DNA of 57,046 nt, taken from assembly GCA_905215155.1 (NCBI GenBank), contig CAJMPJ010000018.1:1-57046 (forward strand). The letters are read 5' to 3'. Positions 42,926 through 51,724 of the stretch are shown here, one piece after another. Within the stretch, counting starts at the first letter, position 1, and each line of letters starts with the position of its first letter. The notes below the pieces were generated by a model. The model worked only from the letters and a program-made list of their open reading frames with translations, did not search any database and was not told the DNA's origin. This DNA is from an uncultured bacterium. GTDB taxonomy: Bacteria > Bacillota > Clostridia > Lachnospirales > Lachnospiraceae. Position numbers and translations under genes: made by a program.

Positions 42926-43921
42926 TCACAGTTGTTTCCTTTTCATCGTTTTCCCTATTTCCGGTATCATGACCGCAAGGATCAGCAGCGTTCCAAGGAT
43001 CACCAGAATGACCTGGGGATTCATATTGATCTGGCCCAATCCGATTCTTAAACAGATGATGATAAATGCAGATATGATGGCACCGGTCAGCTTTCCTTTT
43101 CCACCTGCCGTCGAAATCCCCCCAAACACAGCCATGGCAATGGCATCCAATTCAAAGCCGGTGCCCGTGGTGGTATTGGCACCATACAGCACGGATACAA
43201 GAAACATGGCACTGACGCCCGCCATCATTCCGGCAGCGGAATAGACCAGCAGACGAATTTTCTGAACCTGGATTCCGGAAAAATAAGAAGCCTTCCGGTT
43301 GCTTCCAATGGCATACAGCTTTCGCCCAAAGGTTGTTTTGCTTAAAATAAAGGTAAAAATGACTGCCGCAATCAGAACAACAAAGAAGATATAAGGAATT
43401 GGCCCGATTTTTCCTGCCATGGCGCGAAAGCCCTGATTGTTTTTCAAGGAGACAGAGCCTCCGCTGCCCAAAGCAATCTCCGCAATTCCACGGAAAATAA
43501 TCATGGTTGCCAGCGTAACAATCATGGACGGCAGCTCTGTAAACAGGGTCACTGCGATTCCGTTAAAGAGTCCGCAGGCGGTTCCTGCTAAGATTCCGAT
43601 CAACAGCACCATAGGAAAGGGAACCCCCGCATTGCCTGCAAGACAGGCGGTGGTTGCGGACAGACAGACCGTCGCTCCAACCGATAAATCAATTTCACCC
43701 AAAATCAAAATATACGCCATGGGAAGCAGAAGGAAGACTTCCGTTAAATACTTTGGCATTTCCCGAAGGACATTCACCGGTTTGTAGCTTGGTGAAATAA
43801 CCATACAAAACAGATTTACCATGAGAAACAGAAGGACCAGTACACCTTCCCAGCTTAAAATCCTTTTTTTCCAGTTTTGATCTGACTGCGCAGATATGCT
43901 TCTGCCTGATTTTCCCGCCAT
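42926..43921 (-). CDS. ABC permease, ribose/AI-2 type (second)
   Basis: The 331-residue inner-membrane permease has about ten transmembrane segments. Family motifs are YILILGEIDLSVGATVCLSATTA near the start and AVFGGISTAGGKGKLTGAIISAF near the end, with GSNRKASYFSGIQVQKIRLLVY as the loop that contacts the ATPase. GGAGGGAG precedes the AUG. It pairs with the adjacent permease to form the channel of the importer. Probably LsrD/RhaQ-like. Confidence 0.92.
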   Translation of the reverse strand: MAGKSGRSISAQSDQNWKKRILSWEGVLVLLFLMVNLFCMVISPSYKPVNVLREMPKYLTEVFLLLPMAYILILGEIDLSVGATVCLSATTACLAGNAGVPFPMVLLIGILAGTACGLFNGIAVTLFTELPSMIVTLATMIIFRGIAEIALGSGGSVSLKNNQGFRAMAGKIGPIPYIFFVVLIAAVIFTFILSKTTFGRKLYAIGSNRKASYFSGIQVQKIRLLVYSAAGMMAGVSAMFLVSVLYGANTTTGTGFELDAIAMAVFGGISTAGGKGKLTGAIISAFIIICLRIGLGQINMNPQVILVILGTLLILAVMIPEIGKTMKRKQL

Positions 43922-43923
43922 TG

Positions 43924-44922
43924 CTACATCTCCCTCCTTTTTAAATTTTTCTTCTGCATCATGCGCTGAGTCCCTACATTTAAAATAATTACGGCTAAAA
44001 TAATGCCGCCCTTTACCGTATTCTGCACGATGGAATCAATTCCCACCAGAGGGAGAGCCTTTGCTATGACCGCTAAGATCAGGGAGCCAAGCAATGCACC
44101 TGCTACGGTCCCCCGCCCGCCGGACATGCTTACCCCGCCAATGACACAGGCGGCAATCACATCCATTTCTTTTCCATACAGCATATTTGGCTGGGCGGAG
44201 GAATAGACGGCTACCGCCAGCGCACCGCACAGTCCGGACAACATCCCCATAACGGTATAGACGATGAGTTTGATTTTTGCGGTATTGATTCCGGATATGG
44301 CCGCTGCCTCCGGATTGCTTCCCACCGCATAGATTTTCCTTCCCGTCCTCGACCATTTCATGACCGCAAAAAAGATGAGATAGCATAGAAGTACAATGAC
44401 GATTACGTTATTTAAACGTCCAAACCCCAGTTCCTTTTCCAAAGCAAAATTTTTAAACTCTCCCAGATTCTCCGCGCTGGCCCACTGGCTTTTGGCAATC
44501 AGATAAGCAAAGCCCCTGTAGATATACATAAATCCCATGGTCGCTATGATGGGAAGCACCTTTCCTTTTGATACCACAAGCCCGATTGCAGCGCCGCATA
44601 CGGCACCGATTCCTATGGCAATGAGAAACAGCAGGAATGTATTGTGTATTACATGATACTTTAAAAGCATTCCCACAGCCATACCGGATACCGCCAGGGT
44701 GGAGGTAATGGAAATATCAATGCCTCCGATGAGAAGAACACACAGCATTCCCAATGCCATGATCATAATGACTGCGTTGTTTTTTAACATATCCTGAATG
44801 GATTTGGCCGTCAGAAACGAAGGGCTTAAAATCTGTATGAGGATGCATAACACGAGGAGGACAAGGAGCAGGCTGGCCTCTCTGGAGCCTGTGATCCTTT
44901 TGATCAAGCTATTTTTTTCCAT
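43924..44922 (-). CDS. ABC permease, ribose/AI-2 type (first)
   Basis: The 332-residue permease has about ten transmembrane segments, LLIGGIDISITSTLAVSGMAVG, GSNPEAAAISGINTAKIKLIVY as coupling loop, and ACVIGGVSMSGGRGTVAGALLGS. It is the LsrC/RhaP-like partner. AAAGGAG lies before the AUG, which overlaps the ATPase stop by one base. The stop and the next permease's start are two bases apart, so all are co-translated. Confidence 0.92.
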   Translation of the reverse strand: MEKNSLIKRITGSREASLLLVLLVLCILIQILSPSFLTAKSIQDMLKNNAVIMIMALGMLCVLLIGGIDISITSTLAVSGMAVGMLLKYHVIHNTFLLFLIAIGIGAVCGAAIGLVVSKGKVLPIIATMGFMYIYRGFAYLIAKSQWASAENLGEFKNFALEKELGFGRLNNVIVIVLLCYLIFFAVMKWSRTGRKIYAVGSNPEAAAISGINTAKIKLIVYTVMGMLSGLCGALAVAVYSSAQPNMLYGKEMDVIAACVIGGVSMSGGRGTVAGALLGSLILAVIAKALPLVGIDSIVQNTVKGGIILAVIILNVGTQRMMQKKNLKRREM

Positions 44923-46436
44923 TAGTGCAGACTCCTTTCCGTATCCTTTTCGGATTTTTCCATGGCATACTGAAGAATGGATTCCTGAGTGGCTTCTTCA
45001 CGGGATAATTCTCCGGATAGTTTGCCACTGCACATCACCAGGATCCGGTCACTCATCCCGAGAATTTCCGGCATTTCAGAAGAGATCAAAAGAATGCCGT
45101 AGCCCTTTTTTGCTAAATCCCCCATGATCTGATAGATCTCCGCTTTTGCCCCTACATCTACCCCCTTGGTGGGTTCATCCATAATGACCACCTTCATCTC
45201 CTGGCTCAGGGCTTTTGCCACAACTACCTTTTGCTGGTTTCCTCCGGAAAGAGAGCTTGCAGGATCAAAAATTGAAACTGCCTTGGTATCCACTTCTTCC
45301 AGAAGTTCTTTTGCGGTTTCCTCTTCCAGCTTTTCATTGATCACACCGCGTCTGGAATATTTTTTTAAATTAGGAAGGGTCACATTGCGTCCCAGTCCCC
45401 AGCTAAGAATCAGCCCCTCTTTTTGACGGTCTTCCGGGAGAAGTACAATCCCTTCCTTCATGGCATCCGCCGGTTTTTTAATGAAAATCCGTCTTCCTTC
45501 CAGATAAATATTTCCTGAGTCCGGTCTTGTGATTCCGCAGATACTCTCAGCCACCTCGGTCCGTCCTGCTCCCACCAATCCGGTAAGTCCCAGGATTTCC
45601 CCCTGATGCAGTTCAAAACTGATGTCCTTAAAATATCCGGTCCTTGACAGCTTTTCAATCCGCAGGACTTCCGGACCTCTCCGGATCTCCGGCTTTGGAA
45701 AAAGATCTTTGATTTCACGGCCAACCATGGCACGGATCAAATCAGAATTGGTGATCTCATCGGTCTTAAAAGTGCCGATGTACTTCGAGTCGCGAAATAC
45801 CGTCACCCGGTCAGCCAGCCGGTACATATCCTCAAACCGGTGGGAAATGAAGATAACCGATACTCCGGAAGCCTTCAGCTTATCTACGATCCGGTATAAT
45901 TCCTCTGATTCATTTCTAGTCAGGGCTGCGGTCGGCTCATCTAGAATGATGATTCCCGCCTGTGTGGAGAGGGCCTTTGCGATTTCCACCATCTGCTGCT
46001 GAGCCACGCTTAGGCTTCCCATCTCATCGGAGCACTTAAAATCTGCATTCAGCTCCTTTAACAGCTGATCTGCTTCCCGATTCATCCGCTTCCACTGAAG
46101 GATTCCTCTTTTTATTATTTCATGACCCATAAAAATATTTTCCGTTACGGAAAGATCGGGATAAGAGGTGGGGTGCTGGTAAACTGCTGCAATCCCTGCT
46201 GCCTGGGCATCCTTAGGCCCCTTAAAATCCACTTCAGCACCGTCTAAAAAGATCTCTCCCTCTTCCGCTTTGTGGACTCCTGTGATCACTTTGATGAATG
46301 TGGATTTTCCTGCCCCGTTCTCGCCCATCAGTGCATGGACCTCTCCCTTTTTCAGATTAAAATGAACCTGATCCAAGGCTTTGACCCCAGGAAATTTTTT
46401 TGTAACCCCTTTCAATTCCAATACATAATCGGCCAC
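44922..46436 (-). CDS. ABC sugar ATPase with two nucleotide-binding domains (RbsA/LsrA type)
   Basis: The protein has about 504 residues from a GUG at 46436, with GGGAGG eight bases upstream; the frame runs to 46457. The first half has Walker A MGENGAGKST, signature LSVAQQQM and Walker B IIILDEPTAAL. The second half has a degenerate Walker A (GLVGAGRTEVAE), an intact LSGGNQQK signature and VVIMDEPTKGVD. This asymmetry is normal for RbsA-type proteins. It powers import through the two permeases and is first in the operon. Confidence 0.93.
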   Translation of the reverse strand: MADYVLELKGVTKKFPGVKALDQVHFNLKKGEVHALMGENGAGKSTFIKVITGVHKAEEGEIFLDGAEVDFKGPKDAQAAGIAAVYQHPTSYPDLSVTENIFMGHEIIKRGILQWKRMNREADQLLKELNADFKCSDEMGSLSVAQQQMVEIAKALSTQAGIIILDEPTAALTRNESEELYRIVDKLKASGVSVIFISHRFEDMYRLADRVTVFRDSKYIGTFKTDEITNSDLIRAMVGREIKDLFPKPEIRRGPEVLRIEKLSRTGYFKDISFELHQGEILGLTGLVGAGRTEVAESICGITRPDSGNIYLEGRRIFIKKPADAMKEGIVLLPEDRQKEGLILSWGLGRNVTLPNLKKYSRRGVINEKLEEETAKELLEEVDTKAVSIFDPASSLSGGNQQKVVVAKALSQEMKVVIMDEPTKGVDVGAKAEIYQIMGDLAKKGYGILLISSEMPEILGMSDRILVMCSGKLSGELSREEATQESILQYAMEKSEKDTERSLH

Positions 46437-46568
46437 CGTTTCATCCTCCCTTCTCAACTGATCTCAGTTTATCATTGAACGAATGGAAGGCAAACAGTAT
46501 TATTTTTTGATATCGGGTAATTTCTTTTTATGTTTTTGTTTATAATGGAGTTAATTTCCCATTTTTGC

Positions 46569-46596
46569 TTGTCATATTTGTTTATTTTGTTAAAAT
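46569..46596 (+). promoter_or_regulatory. Candidate promoter of the two-component system
   Basis: TTGTCA (46569-46574) and TAAAAT (46591-46596) are separated by 16 bp, about 34 bp before the response-regulator start. It lies in the AT-rich gap between the ABC operon and the divergent two-component genes. Confidence 0.5.
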
Positions 46597-46629
46597 AGAA
46601 TTATATGAGTGCTGGTTGGGGGTACCGTT

Positions 46630-48186
46630 ATGAAATTACTGATTGTTGATGATGAAGAGCTTACACGCATCGGTCTGATCAACTCCATTGATTGGGAGTC
46701 TCTGGGGATTTTTAATCTGTTCCAGGCCGAGGATGGGATAAGCGGACTTCGTATTGCCAGAGAAGTGAGACCGGAAATTATTTTATGTGATGTGAGAATG
46801 CCCAGGCTGAACGGGATCGAGCTGGTGGAACGGCTGGAAAAACTTCTCCCGAATTCCGCATTTATCTTCATGAGCGGCTATTCCGACAAAGAATATCTAA
46901 AGGCTGCTATCCGCTTAAAAGCCATAAACTATGTGGAAAAGCCTCTGGCCCCGGCAGAAGTGGCCTCTGCCATAAAGGAGGCTTATCACTGCGTCAGACA
47001 ACATATGAGAACCGTGAAGAATGAGCTGTTTTATTCCAGAGAAGCGGACTCTTCCTTTGCCGCTGCCTTAACTCAGCCCTATAAAGACAGCAGAGAAATC
47101 ATCGCTGCCCTGGCAAAGGAACTGAATCTGAAACTTACGCCTTCTTTAAGCGTCACCTCCTTTGTCGTGAAGGTGGAGCAAAGCCAGGCCGATTTAAACC
47201 ACGTGAATCAAATACTTGCCGATCTGGAAATATATCTTTCCTATTCCCGCAACAGGGTTTATTATATTTCAAAATACATCCAATACCACATTTTTCACAT
47301 CGTATCTCCTGCACCGCCCTCTTCTTCGTCCATGAACCGGATCGGCACCTTTTTAAAAAACCGTTTTCAGAAGACCTGTGCTTTTTATATCAGCAGAGGG
47401 GAGACCTGCACCGGAATCTCAAAAGCCTATGAGTCCTATGCCAGTGCAGTTTCCCTTATGCAAAGCAGCTTTTTCTTTGATTCAGGGACTTATTTTACCC
47501 CTGAAAAAAAGATGACCGGATACAAGGAAAAGACGGGAAACGGTTCCTATGACCGTTATGTTCCCCTTCTTTCAAATGCTGTCCTGTCAAAGGATTTAAA
47601 CGCCGTCAAAGATTTGCTTTTTCAGCTTCATCATGAATTTTACCAGCAGAAACATATCTTTCCCCATGAAGCAAGAGACCTGTATTATAAACTTTTCATG
47701 ACATTAGAGGACTGCCGCCAGCAGCTTCGGCTGGCTCCGGCTGCGGAACCGGAAAATGCCATGAAGCTTCTTGAAAACTGTTTTAATTTCCATGAACTTC
47801 ATGAGAGACTGACCCAAAAAACAGAGCTGCTTTTTGAAGCAGCCAGGTCCTATATGCCGGAGAATTCCACCATATTTTTAATAAAAGATTACATTCACAA
47901 GCATTATCATCATGATTCCCTATCGGTTCGGGATATCGGCAATCAGGTTTTCTTATCTGCCTCTTATGTCTGTACCTATTTTAAAAATGAAACCGGGCAG
48001 ACCATCAATCAGTATCTCACGGAATTCCGGATGAAAAAAGCAAAGGAACTTTTGGCGGACCCTCGTTATCAGATCGCCGATATTTCTTTCAAAGTAGGCT
48101 ACAGCAACGGAAATTATTTTAGCAAAAGTTTCAAAAAGCTGACTGGTTTATCACCGTCTGATTACAGGGAGAAGATGCTGAAATGA
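46630..48186 (+). CDS. YesN-like response regulator with AraC output
   Basis: The protein has 518 residues from the AUG at 46630. The receiver domain (about 1-120) begins KLLIVDDEE and has phospho-acceptor Asp54 in LCDVRMPRLNG. A central region of about 280 residues follows, then C-terminal AraC helix-turn-helix motifs (about 415-518) with DSLSVRDIGNQVFLSASYVCTYFKNETG and IADISFKVGYSNGNYFSKSFKKLTGLSP. It pairs with the sensor kinase encoded immediately downstream and very likely activates the divergent sugar ABC operon. Confidence 0.93.
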   Translation: MKLLIVDDEELTRIGLINSIDWESLGIFNLFQAEDGISGLRIAREVRPEIILCDVRMPRLNGIELVERLEKLLPNSAFIFMSGYSDKEYLKAAIRLKAINYVEKPLAPAEVASAIKEAYHCVRQHMRTVKNELFYSREADSSFAAALTQPYKDSREIIAALAKELNLKLTPSLSVTSFVVKVEQSQADLNHVNQILADLEIYLSYSRNRVYYISKYIQYHIFHIVSPAPPSSSSMNRIGTFLKNRFQKTCAFYISRGETCTGISKAYESYASAVSLMQSSFFFDSGTYFTPEKKMTGYKEKTGNGSYDRYVPLLSNAVLSKDLNAVKDLLFQLHHEFYQQKHIFPHEARDLYYKLFMTLEDCRQQLRLAPAAEPENAMKLLENCFNFHELHERLTQKTELLFEAARSYMPENSTIFLIKDYIHKHYHHDSLSVRDIGNQVFLSASYVCTYFKNETGQTINQYLTEFRMKKAKELLADPRYQIADISFKVGYSNGNYFSKSFKKLTGLSPSDYREKMLK

Positions 48187-50006
48187 AACATCTGATACAA
48201 AGAGCAAAGACCTGTTACAACAATATGATGCTGCAGACAAAATTTACCATTACCCATCTGCTCATCACCACCATTCCCATGCTGGTCATGTTTCTGTTTT
48301 TCTACGGAAAACTCTACGATATGGTTTTAGCTTATACCGTCCGCTCAGAACAGACCGCCTCTGCCATGACCATCCCTCAGATCAATGGGCTTATTGATAC
48401 CATTCTTACCGCACAAAATGGCCTGGAAGCGCATCCCTACTACCGGAAGCTGTTCCACTCCACAGATTCCCAGACAGATGCCCCGCTCACGGATTCTGCT
48501 GATGCCTCGGACTTTTGCCGACTGGCGGAGAAAACCATTGACGGAAAAACCATAACCGACATTCGCATCTATATGGATCTGCCAGCTTCCCAGCCCATCT
48601 TTTATAAGAAGAACACAAGCAGGATCTTCCGGCCAGTAAGGGAAGCTAGGGGCGCTTACTGGCATGGTATCTTCCAGGGAAACCGTTCTTACCGCTCTCT
48701 ATTCTGTCCTGAGTTTTATTTAAGTCCCATAGAGGTAAAGGAATCCGGGGATATGGCATTTATCACGAAAGCTTCCATTCCCTATAAGGATGAGTTACGC
48801 ACCTGTTATATTGCCATTTACTATTCCAAGGCACCCTTTACTGCTCTTTTGAAAAACAACTTATCCAAAGATACCAGTGTGGCCTATATCATCAATGACC
48901 GGGACAGTACGGTGGCCACCTCCAATCATGGGCTTTCCGGAATTTATCATTTCAGCTATGACAAGGTACGGGATTATTTTATGTCGTCGGATAACTTTAT
49001 CCTGAAAAATATCCTGGGAGAAGATGTGTATGCAGGCTTCTATTACATTCAGAAAACCAACTGGTTTATGGTTGCCATCATTCCCACCAAATCCATCATC
49101 CAGAAAAGTGTTCTTATTGTGATAGGCTTTTTTCTTATCTATCTTTTTTGCATCATATCTGCATTTTTAATTGCAATCAAACTGTCTCATTCCATCACCA
49201 ACCGCATTTCCTCCGTCATCCGGCAGATGTCCAAAGTCCGGTCCGGTCCTCCCACCCCTCTGCCGGATTCCGTGTACCACGATGAGATCGGCGGGTTGAT
49301 TGATACCTACAATTATATGACCAGAACCATGAATCAATTGATTGCGGAACAGATCAAAGCCGCAGAAGATTTAAGGCATGCCGAGTTTCACACGCTCCAG
49401 GCGCAGATCAATCCCCATTTTCTTTATAACACCATGGACATGATCAACTGGCTGGCAAAGCAGGGCAGAACTGATGAGGTATCGGAAGCAATTGTAGATT
49501 TATCCCGTTTTTACAAGCTGACGCTGAGCAGAAAAGAGACCTTGAGTACCATTGCAGATGAACTGGAGCATGCAAATATCTATGTGCGTCTTCAGAATAT
49601 GCGGTATCATCAGGTCATTGACCTGGTCAACGATATGCCGGATTATATGATGGACTGCACCATTCCCAAGCTGACCTTTCAGCCCGTGGTGGAAAATGCA
49701 ATTCTCCACGGACTTCTGGAAAAGGTTCCAAAAGGCGGAACCATTGTTATCACCGGCTGGCTGGAAGAACATGGAGCTGTCATCCTGATTTCCGATGATG
49801 GAGTGGGCATCCCTGAGGATAAACTTTCCGGTCTTTTATCCGGAAAGGGAACCAGCAGAACAGGAACAAACATCGCAGTCTTTAACACCCACCGCCGCCT
49901 TCAGATTCTTTACGGCCCTGAATACGGCCTGACCTATAAAAGCATTCCGGGAAAGGGGACGGAAGTGGAGATACGGGTCATGTATGCTGCCGCACCACTC
50001 CTCTAA
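48183..50006 (+). CDS. YesM-like sensor histidine kinase
   Basis: The 607-residue protein has a first membrane helix at about 22-42, a large extracellular sensor region of about 260 residues, a second helix near 306-328 and a HAMP-like linker. The His_kinase domain phosphohistidine is in AQINPHFLYNTMD (His near 412). The ATP-binding domain has FQPVVENAILHGL and ISDDGVGIP. Its start overlaps the regulator stop by four bases. It senses an external sugar or signal, possibly through the ABC binding protein next door. Confidence 0.93.
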   Translation: MKHLIQRAKTCYNNMMLQTKFTITHLLITTIPMLVMFLFFYGKLYDMVLAYTVRSEQTASAMTIPQINGLIDTILTAQNGLEAHPYYRKLFHSTDSQTDAPLTDSADASDFCRLAEKTIDGKTITDIRIYMDLPASQPIFYKKNTSRIFRPVREARGAYWHGIFQGNRSYRSLFCPEFYLSPIEVKESGDMAFITKASIPYKDELRTCYIAIYYSKAPFTALLKNNLSKDTSVAYIINDRDSTVATSNHGLSGIYHFSYDKVRDYFMSSDNFILKNILGEDVYAGFYYIQKTNWFMVAIIPTKSIIQKSVLIVIGFFLIYLFCIISAFLIAIKLSHSITNRISSVIRQMSKVRSGPPTPLPDSVYHDEIGGLIDTYNYMTRTMNQLIAEQIKAAEDLRHAEFHTLQAQINPHFLYNTMDMINWLAKQGRTDEVSEAIVDLSRFYKLTLSRKETLSTIADELEHANIYVRLQNMRYHQVIDLVNDMPDYMMDCTIPKLTFQPVVENAILHGLLEKVPKGGTIVITGWLEEHGAVILISDDGVGIPEDKLSGLLSGKGTSRTGTNIAVFNTHRRLQILYGPEYGLTYKSIPGKGTEVEIRVMYAAAPLL

Positions 50007-50055
50007 ACATGGTACCGGAGGCTTCAGAATTCCCTTTATGAATGACGTAGGAAAG

Positions 50056-50114
50056 CAAAAAAGGCTCCCCCCGGAACAGAGCAATAAAATCTGTTCCGGA
50101 ATGGGAGACCTTTT
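50056..50114. terminator. Bidirectional terminator
   Basis: A long stem, CCGGAACAGA/TCTGTTCCGG, extends through AAAAGG and CCTTTT with small bulges. It separates the kinase gene from the convergent flavin-reductase gene. Confidence 0.75.
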
Positions 50115-50142
50115 CCATTCATTTTATGTTCCAATCAAATAA

Positions 50143-50679
50143 TTACTCAATCAAATAGGCTTTGACGATTTCTCCGTAATATGCAGTATGATAATCTCTG
50201 TTGGCACCGTGGAAGGAGCCATCCACGTCCTGAGGGTAACATTCTTTTTTGTATTTTTCCAAAATCGCATGTTCATCCTGCTTCTGCTTGTAGACCACCC
50301 TGCATTCCAGAGTCAGCGGCAGTTCCTTAATTGCCGGAACGGAAATCTCATCGGAATCCACCAGTGTTAAGTTCAGCTTTTGGATTTTATCCACAGAATG
50401 GCCCGTCTCTGTTCCGCATATCCCCAAAATCTTTTTATCAAAATCACCATACGGTATATTGATGGTAAATTCAGAGTTTTTATCCAGCTGCTGCTTTGTA
50501 AAACGGTGCTCTCTCACAAAAACAGTAAATATGGGTTTTCCCCACTCAATTCCCAGTGTCCCCCAGGAAATGGTCATGGAATTCACTTTTCCGTCTGCCT
50601 TTGTGGTCAGTAACACTCCTTTGTTTACCGCTTTTAGGATCTCACTGGCATGATCGAATACTTCTATCTCCTTTTTCAT
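50143..50679 (-). CDS. Flavin reductase-like (flavoredoxin) protein
   Basis: The 178-residue protein has the FMN-binding split-barrel of the flavin reductase-like family. VNKGVLLTTKADGKVNSMTISWGTLGIEWGKPIFTVFVREHRFTKQQLDKNSEFTIN is the typical FMN-binding region. Such proteins reduce flavin with NAD(P)H or carry electrons as flavoredoxins. AAGGAGG lies before the AUG. It shares an upstream 12-base motif with the neighbouring flavoprotein gene. Confidence 0.88.
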   Translation of the reverse strand: MKKEIEVFDHASEILKAVNKGVLLTTKADGKVNSMTISWGTLGIEWGKPIFTVFVREHRFTKQQLDKNSEFTINIPYGDFDKKILGICGTETGHSVDKIQKLNLTLVDSDEISVPAIKELPLTLECRVVYKQKQDEHAILEKYKKECYPQDVDGSFHGANRDYHTAYYGEIVKAYLIE

Positions 50680-50744
50680 TGCAGCCTCCTTTTTGATATA
50701 TGGTTGCTATAATCATAAACAGACGGGATAATATTCGCAAGTAT

Positions 50745-50756
50745 GCACTTTTTTGT
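50745..50756 (-). promoter_or_regulatory. GCACTTTTTTGT motif, copy 1
   Basis: It lies 66 bp upstream of the flavin reductase-like gene. The same 12 bases occur at 51545-51556 in the same orientation before the next flavoprotein gene. Copy 1 is flanked by GTAT and ATAC, so it may be a dyad operator. Confidence 0.5.
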
Positions 50757-50789
50757 AAGATACTATCCAAAAGGTGAGTTTTGGACTCC

Positions 50790-51437
50790 TTATCCTCTTG
50801 CAGCCAGCCGGGCACCCATTTCAAATGCATTCCGGCAATCCACCGGGAACTGTTCCTCCCTCACCTTGGCTTTGTGGGGCTCATTGAATTTGGAAGCCTC
50901 ATACTTGGAATAATCTTTAAATTGATACGTGTCATTGCTGGTCAATATCTCTGATACACCATGAAACAGCTGTAACAGCATCTGATTCTGCACAAAGACT
51001 TCCCTATAATGAAGCTGCTCCATATACTCTTTCGGGACATTCATGGTGTATATAAAGCCGGATGCGATTTTCCCTTGAAATAATGACCGTTCCCCTTCAT
51101 TATAAGAAATGTTTGGAAATATCAGACGTTCCAGAAATGCACGCATCTCTCCTGTAACATTCCCGATATAAACGGGGGAACCAAGAATGATCACATCGCA
51201 GGTCAGGGCATACTGAAGGATTTCCTTCAACTCATCGTTTACCGCACAGACCCCATTGCATTGACTGTCCTTCCGCTTGCAGGCAAAGCAGCTGACACAG
51301 CCTTTGAAATTCACATCATACAGATTCACAAGCCGGGTACCTGCCCCCTGTTCCTCCGCTCCTTGAAGTGCGTGTTTTAAAAGCACCGCTGTATTTCCAT
51401 TTTTCCGTGGACTTCCGTTTACCGCTAATACGTTCAT
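50790..51437 (-). CDS. NADPH-dependent FMN reductase/iron-sulfur flavoprotein
   Basis: The protein has 215 residues from the AUG at 51437, which has GGAGG six bases before; a longer frame to 51512 has no site. AVNGSPRKNGNTAVLL is the FMN phosphate loop of flavodoxin-like reductases. CVSCFACKRKDSQC forms C-x2-C-x2-C-x6-C, the compact cluster motif of iron-sulfur flavoproteins. GSPVYIGNVTGEMRAFLERL completes the FMN site. It probably transfers electrons from ferredoxin or NADPH to a small acceptor. Confidence 0.9.
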   Translation of the reverse strand: MNVLAVNGSPRKNGNTAVLLKHALQGAEEQGAGTRLVNLYDVNFKGCVSCFACKRKDSQCNGVCAVNDELKEILQYALTCDVIILGSPVYIGNVTGEMRAFLERLIFPNISYNEGERSLFQGKIASGFIYTMNVPKEYMEQLHYREVFVQNQMLLQLFHGVSEILTSNDTYQFKDYSKYEASKFNEPHKAKVREEQFPVDCRNAFEMGARLAARG

Positions 51438-51544
51438 TTTGACCCTCCTGGATTGTTCGTTATAAAATTTGCGTGAAATGATAGAATATTCTTTCTCTCC
51501 TTTTTGAACCAATTATAGCAATAAGCAGTTGCAATGTACATAAC

Positions 51545-51556
51545 GCACTTTTTTGT
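51545..51556 (-). promoter_or_regulatory. GCACTTTTTTGT motif, copy 2
   Basis: It lies 108 bp upstream of the flavoprotein gene and just above a TATAAT-like element. It is identical over 12 bases to the motif before the flavin reductase-like gene. Confidence 0.5.
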
Positions 51557-51635
51557 TAGTCCCCTCTCCCTATAATTATCCCAAAATTCGACAAAATTCT
51601 ACAAATAGATCGTGTAATCAAATGCCAAATACGAA

Positions 51636-51664
51636 TTGACTGTAAATACATTATGAGGTATAAT
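51636..51664 (+). promoter_or_regulatory. Consensus sigma-A promoter of the alcohol dehydrogenase gene
   Basis: TTGACT and TATAAT are separated by exactly 17 bp, about 60 bp before the start. This is close to the ideal vegetative promoter, so strong basal expression is expected. Confidence 0.85.
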
Positions 51665-51724
51665 AAATTTAGCTTTATTTGTTAATAAAATAACAAGCAA
51701 ACATTTGAAAAGGAGATGTTCTTA

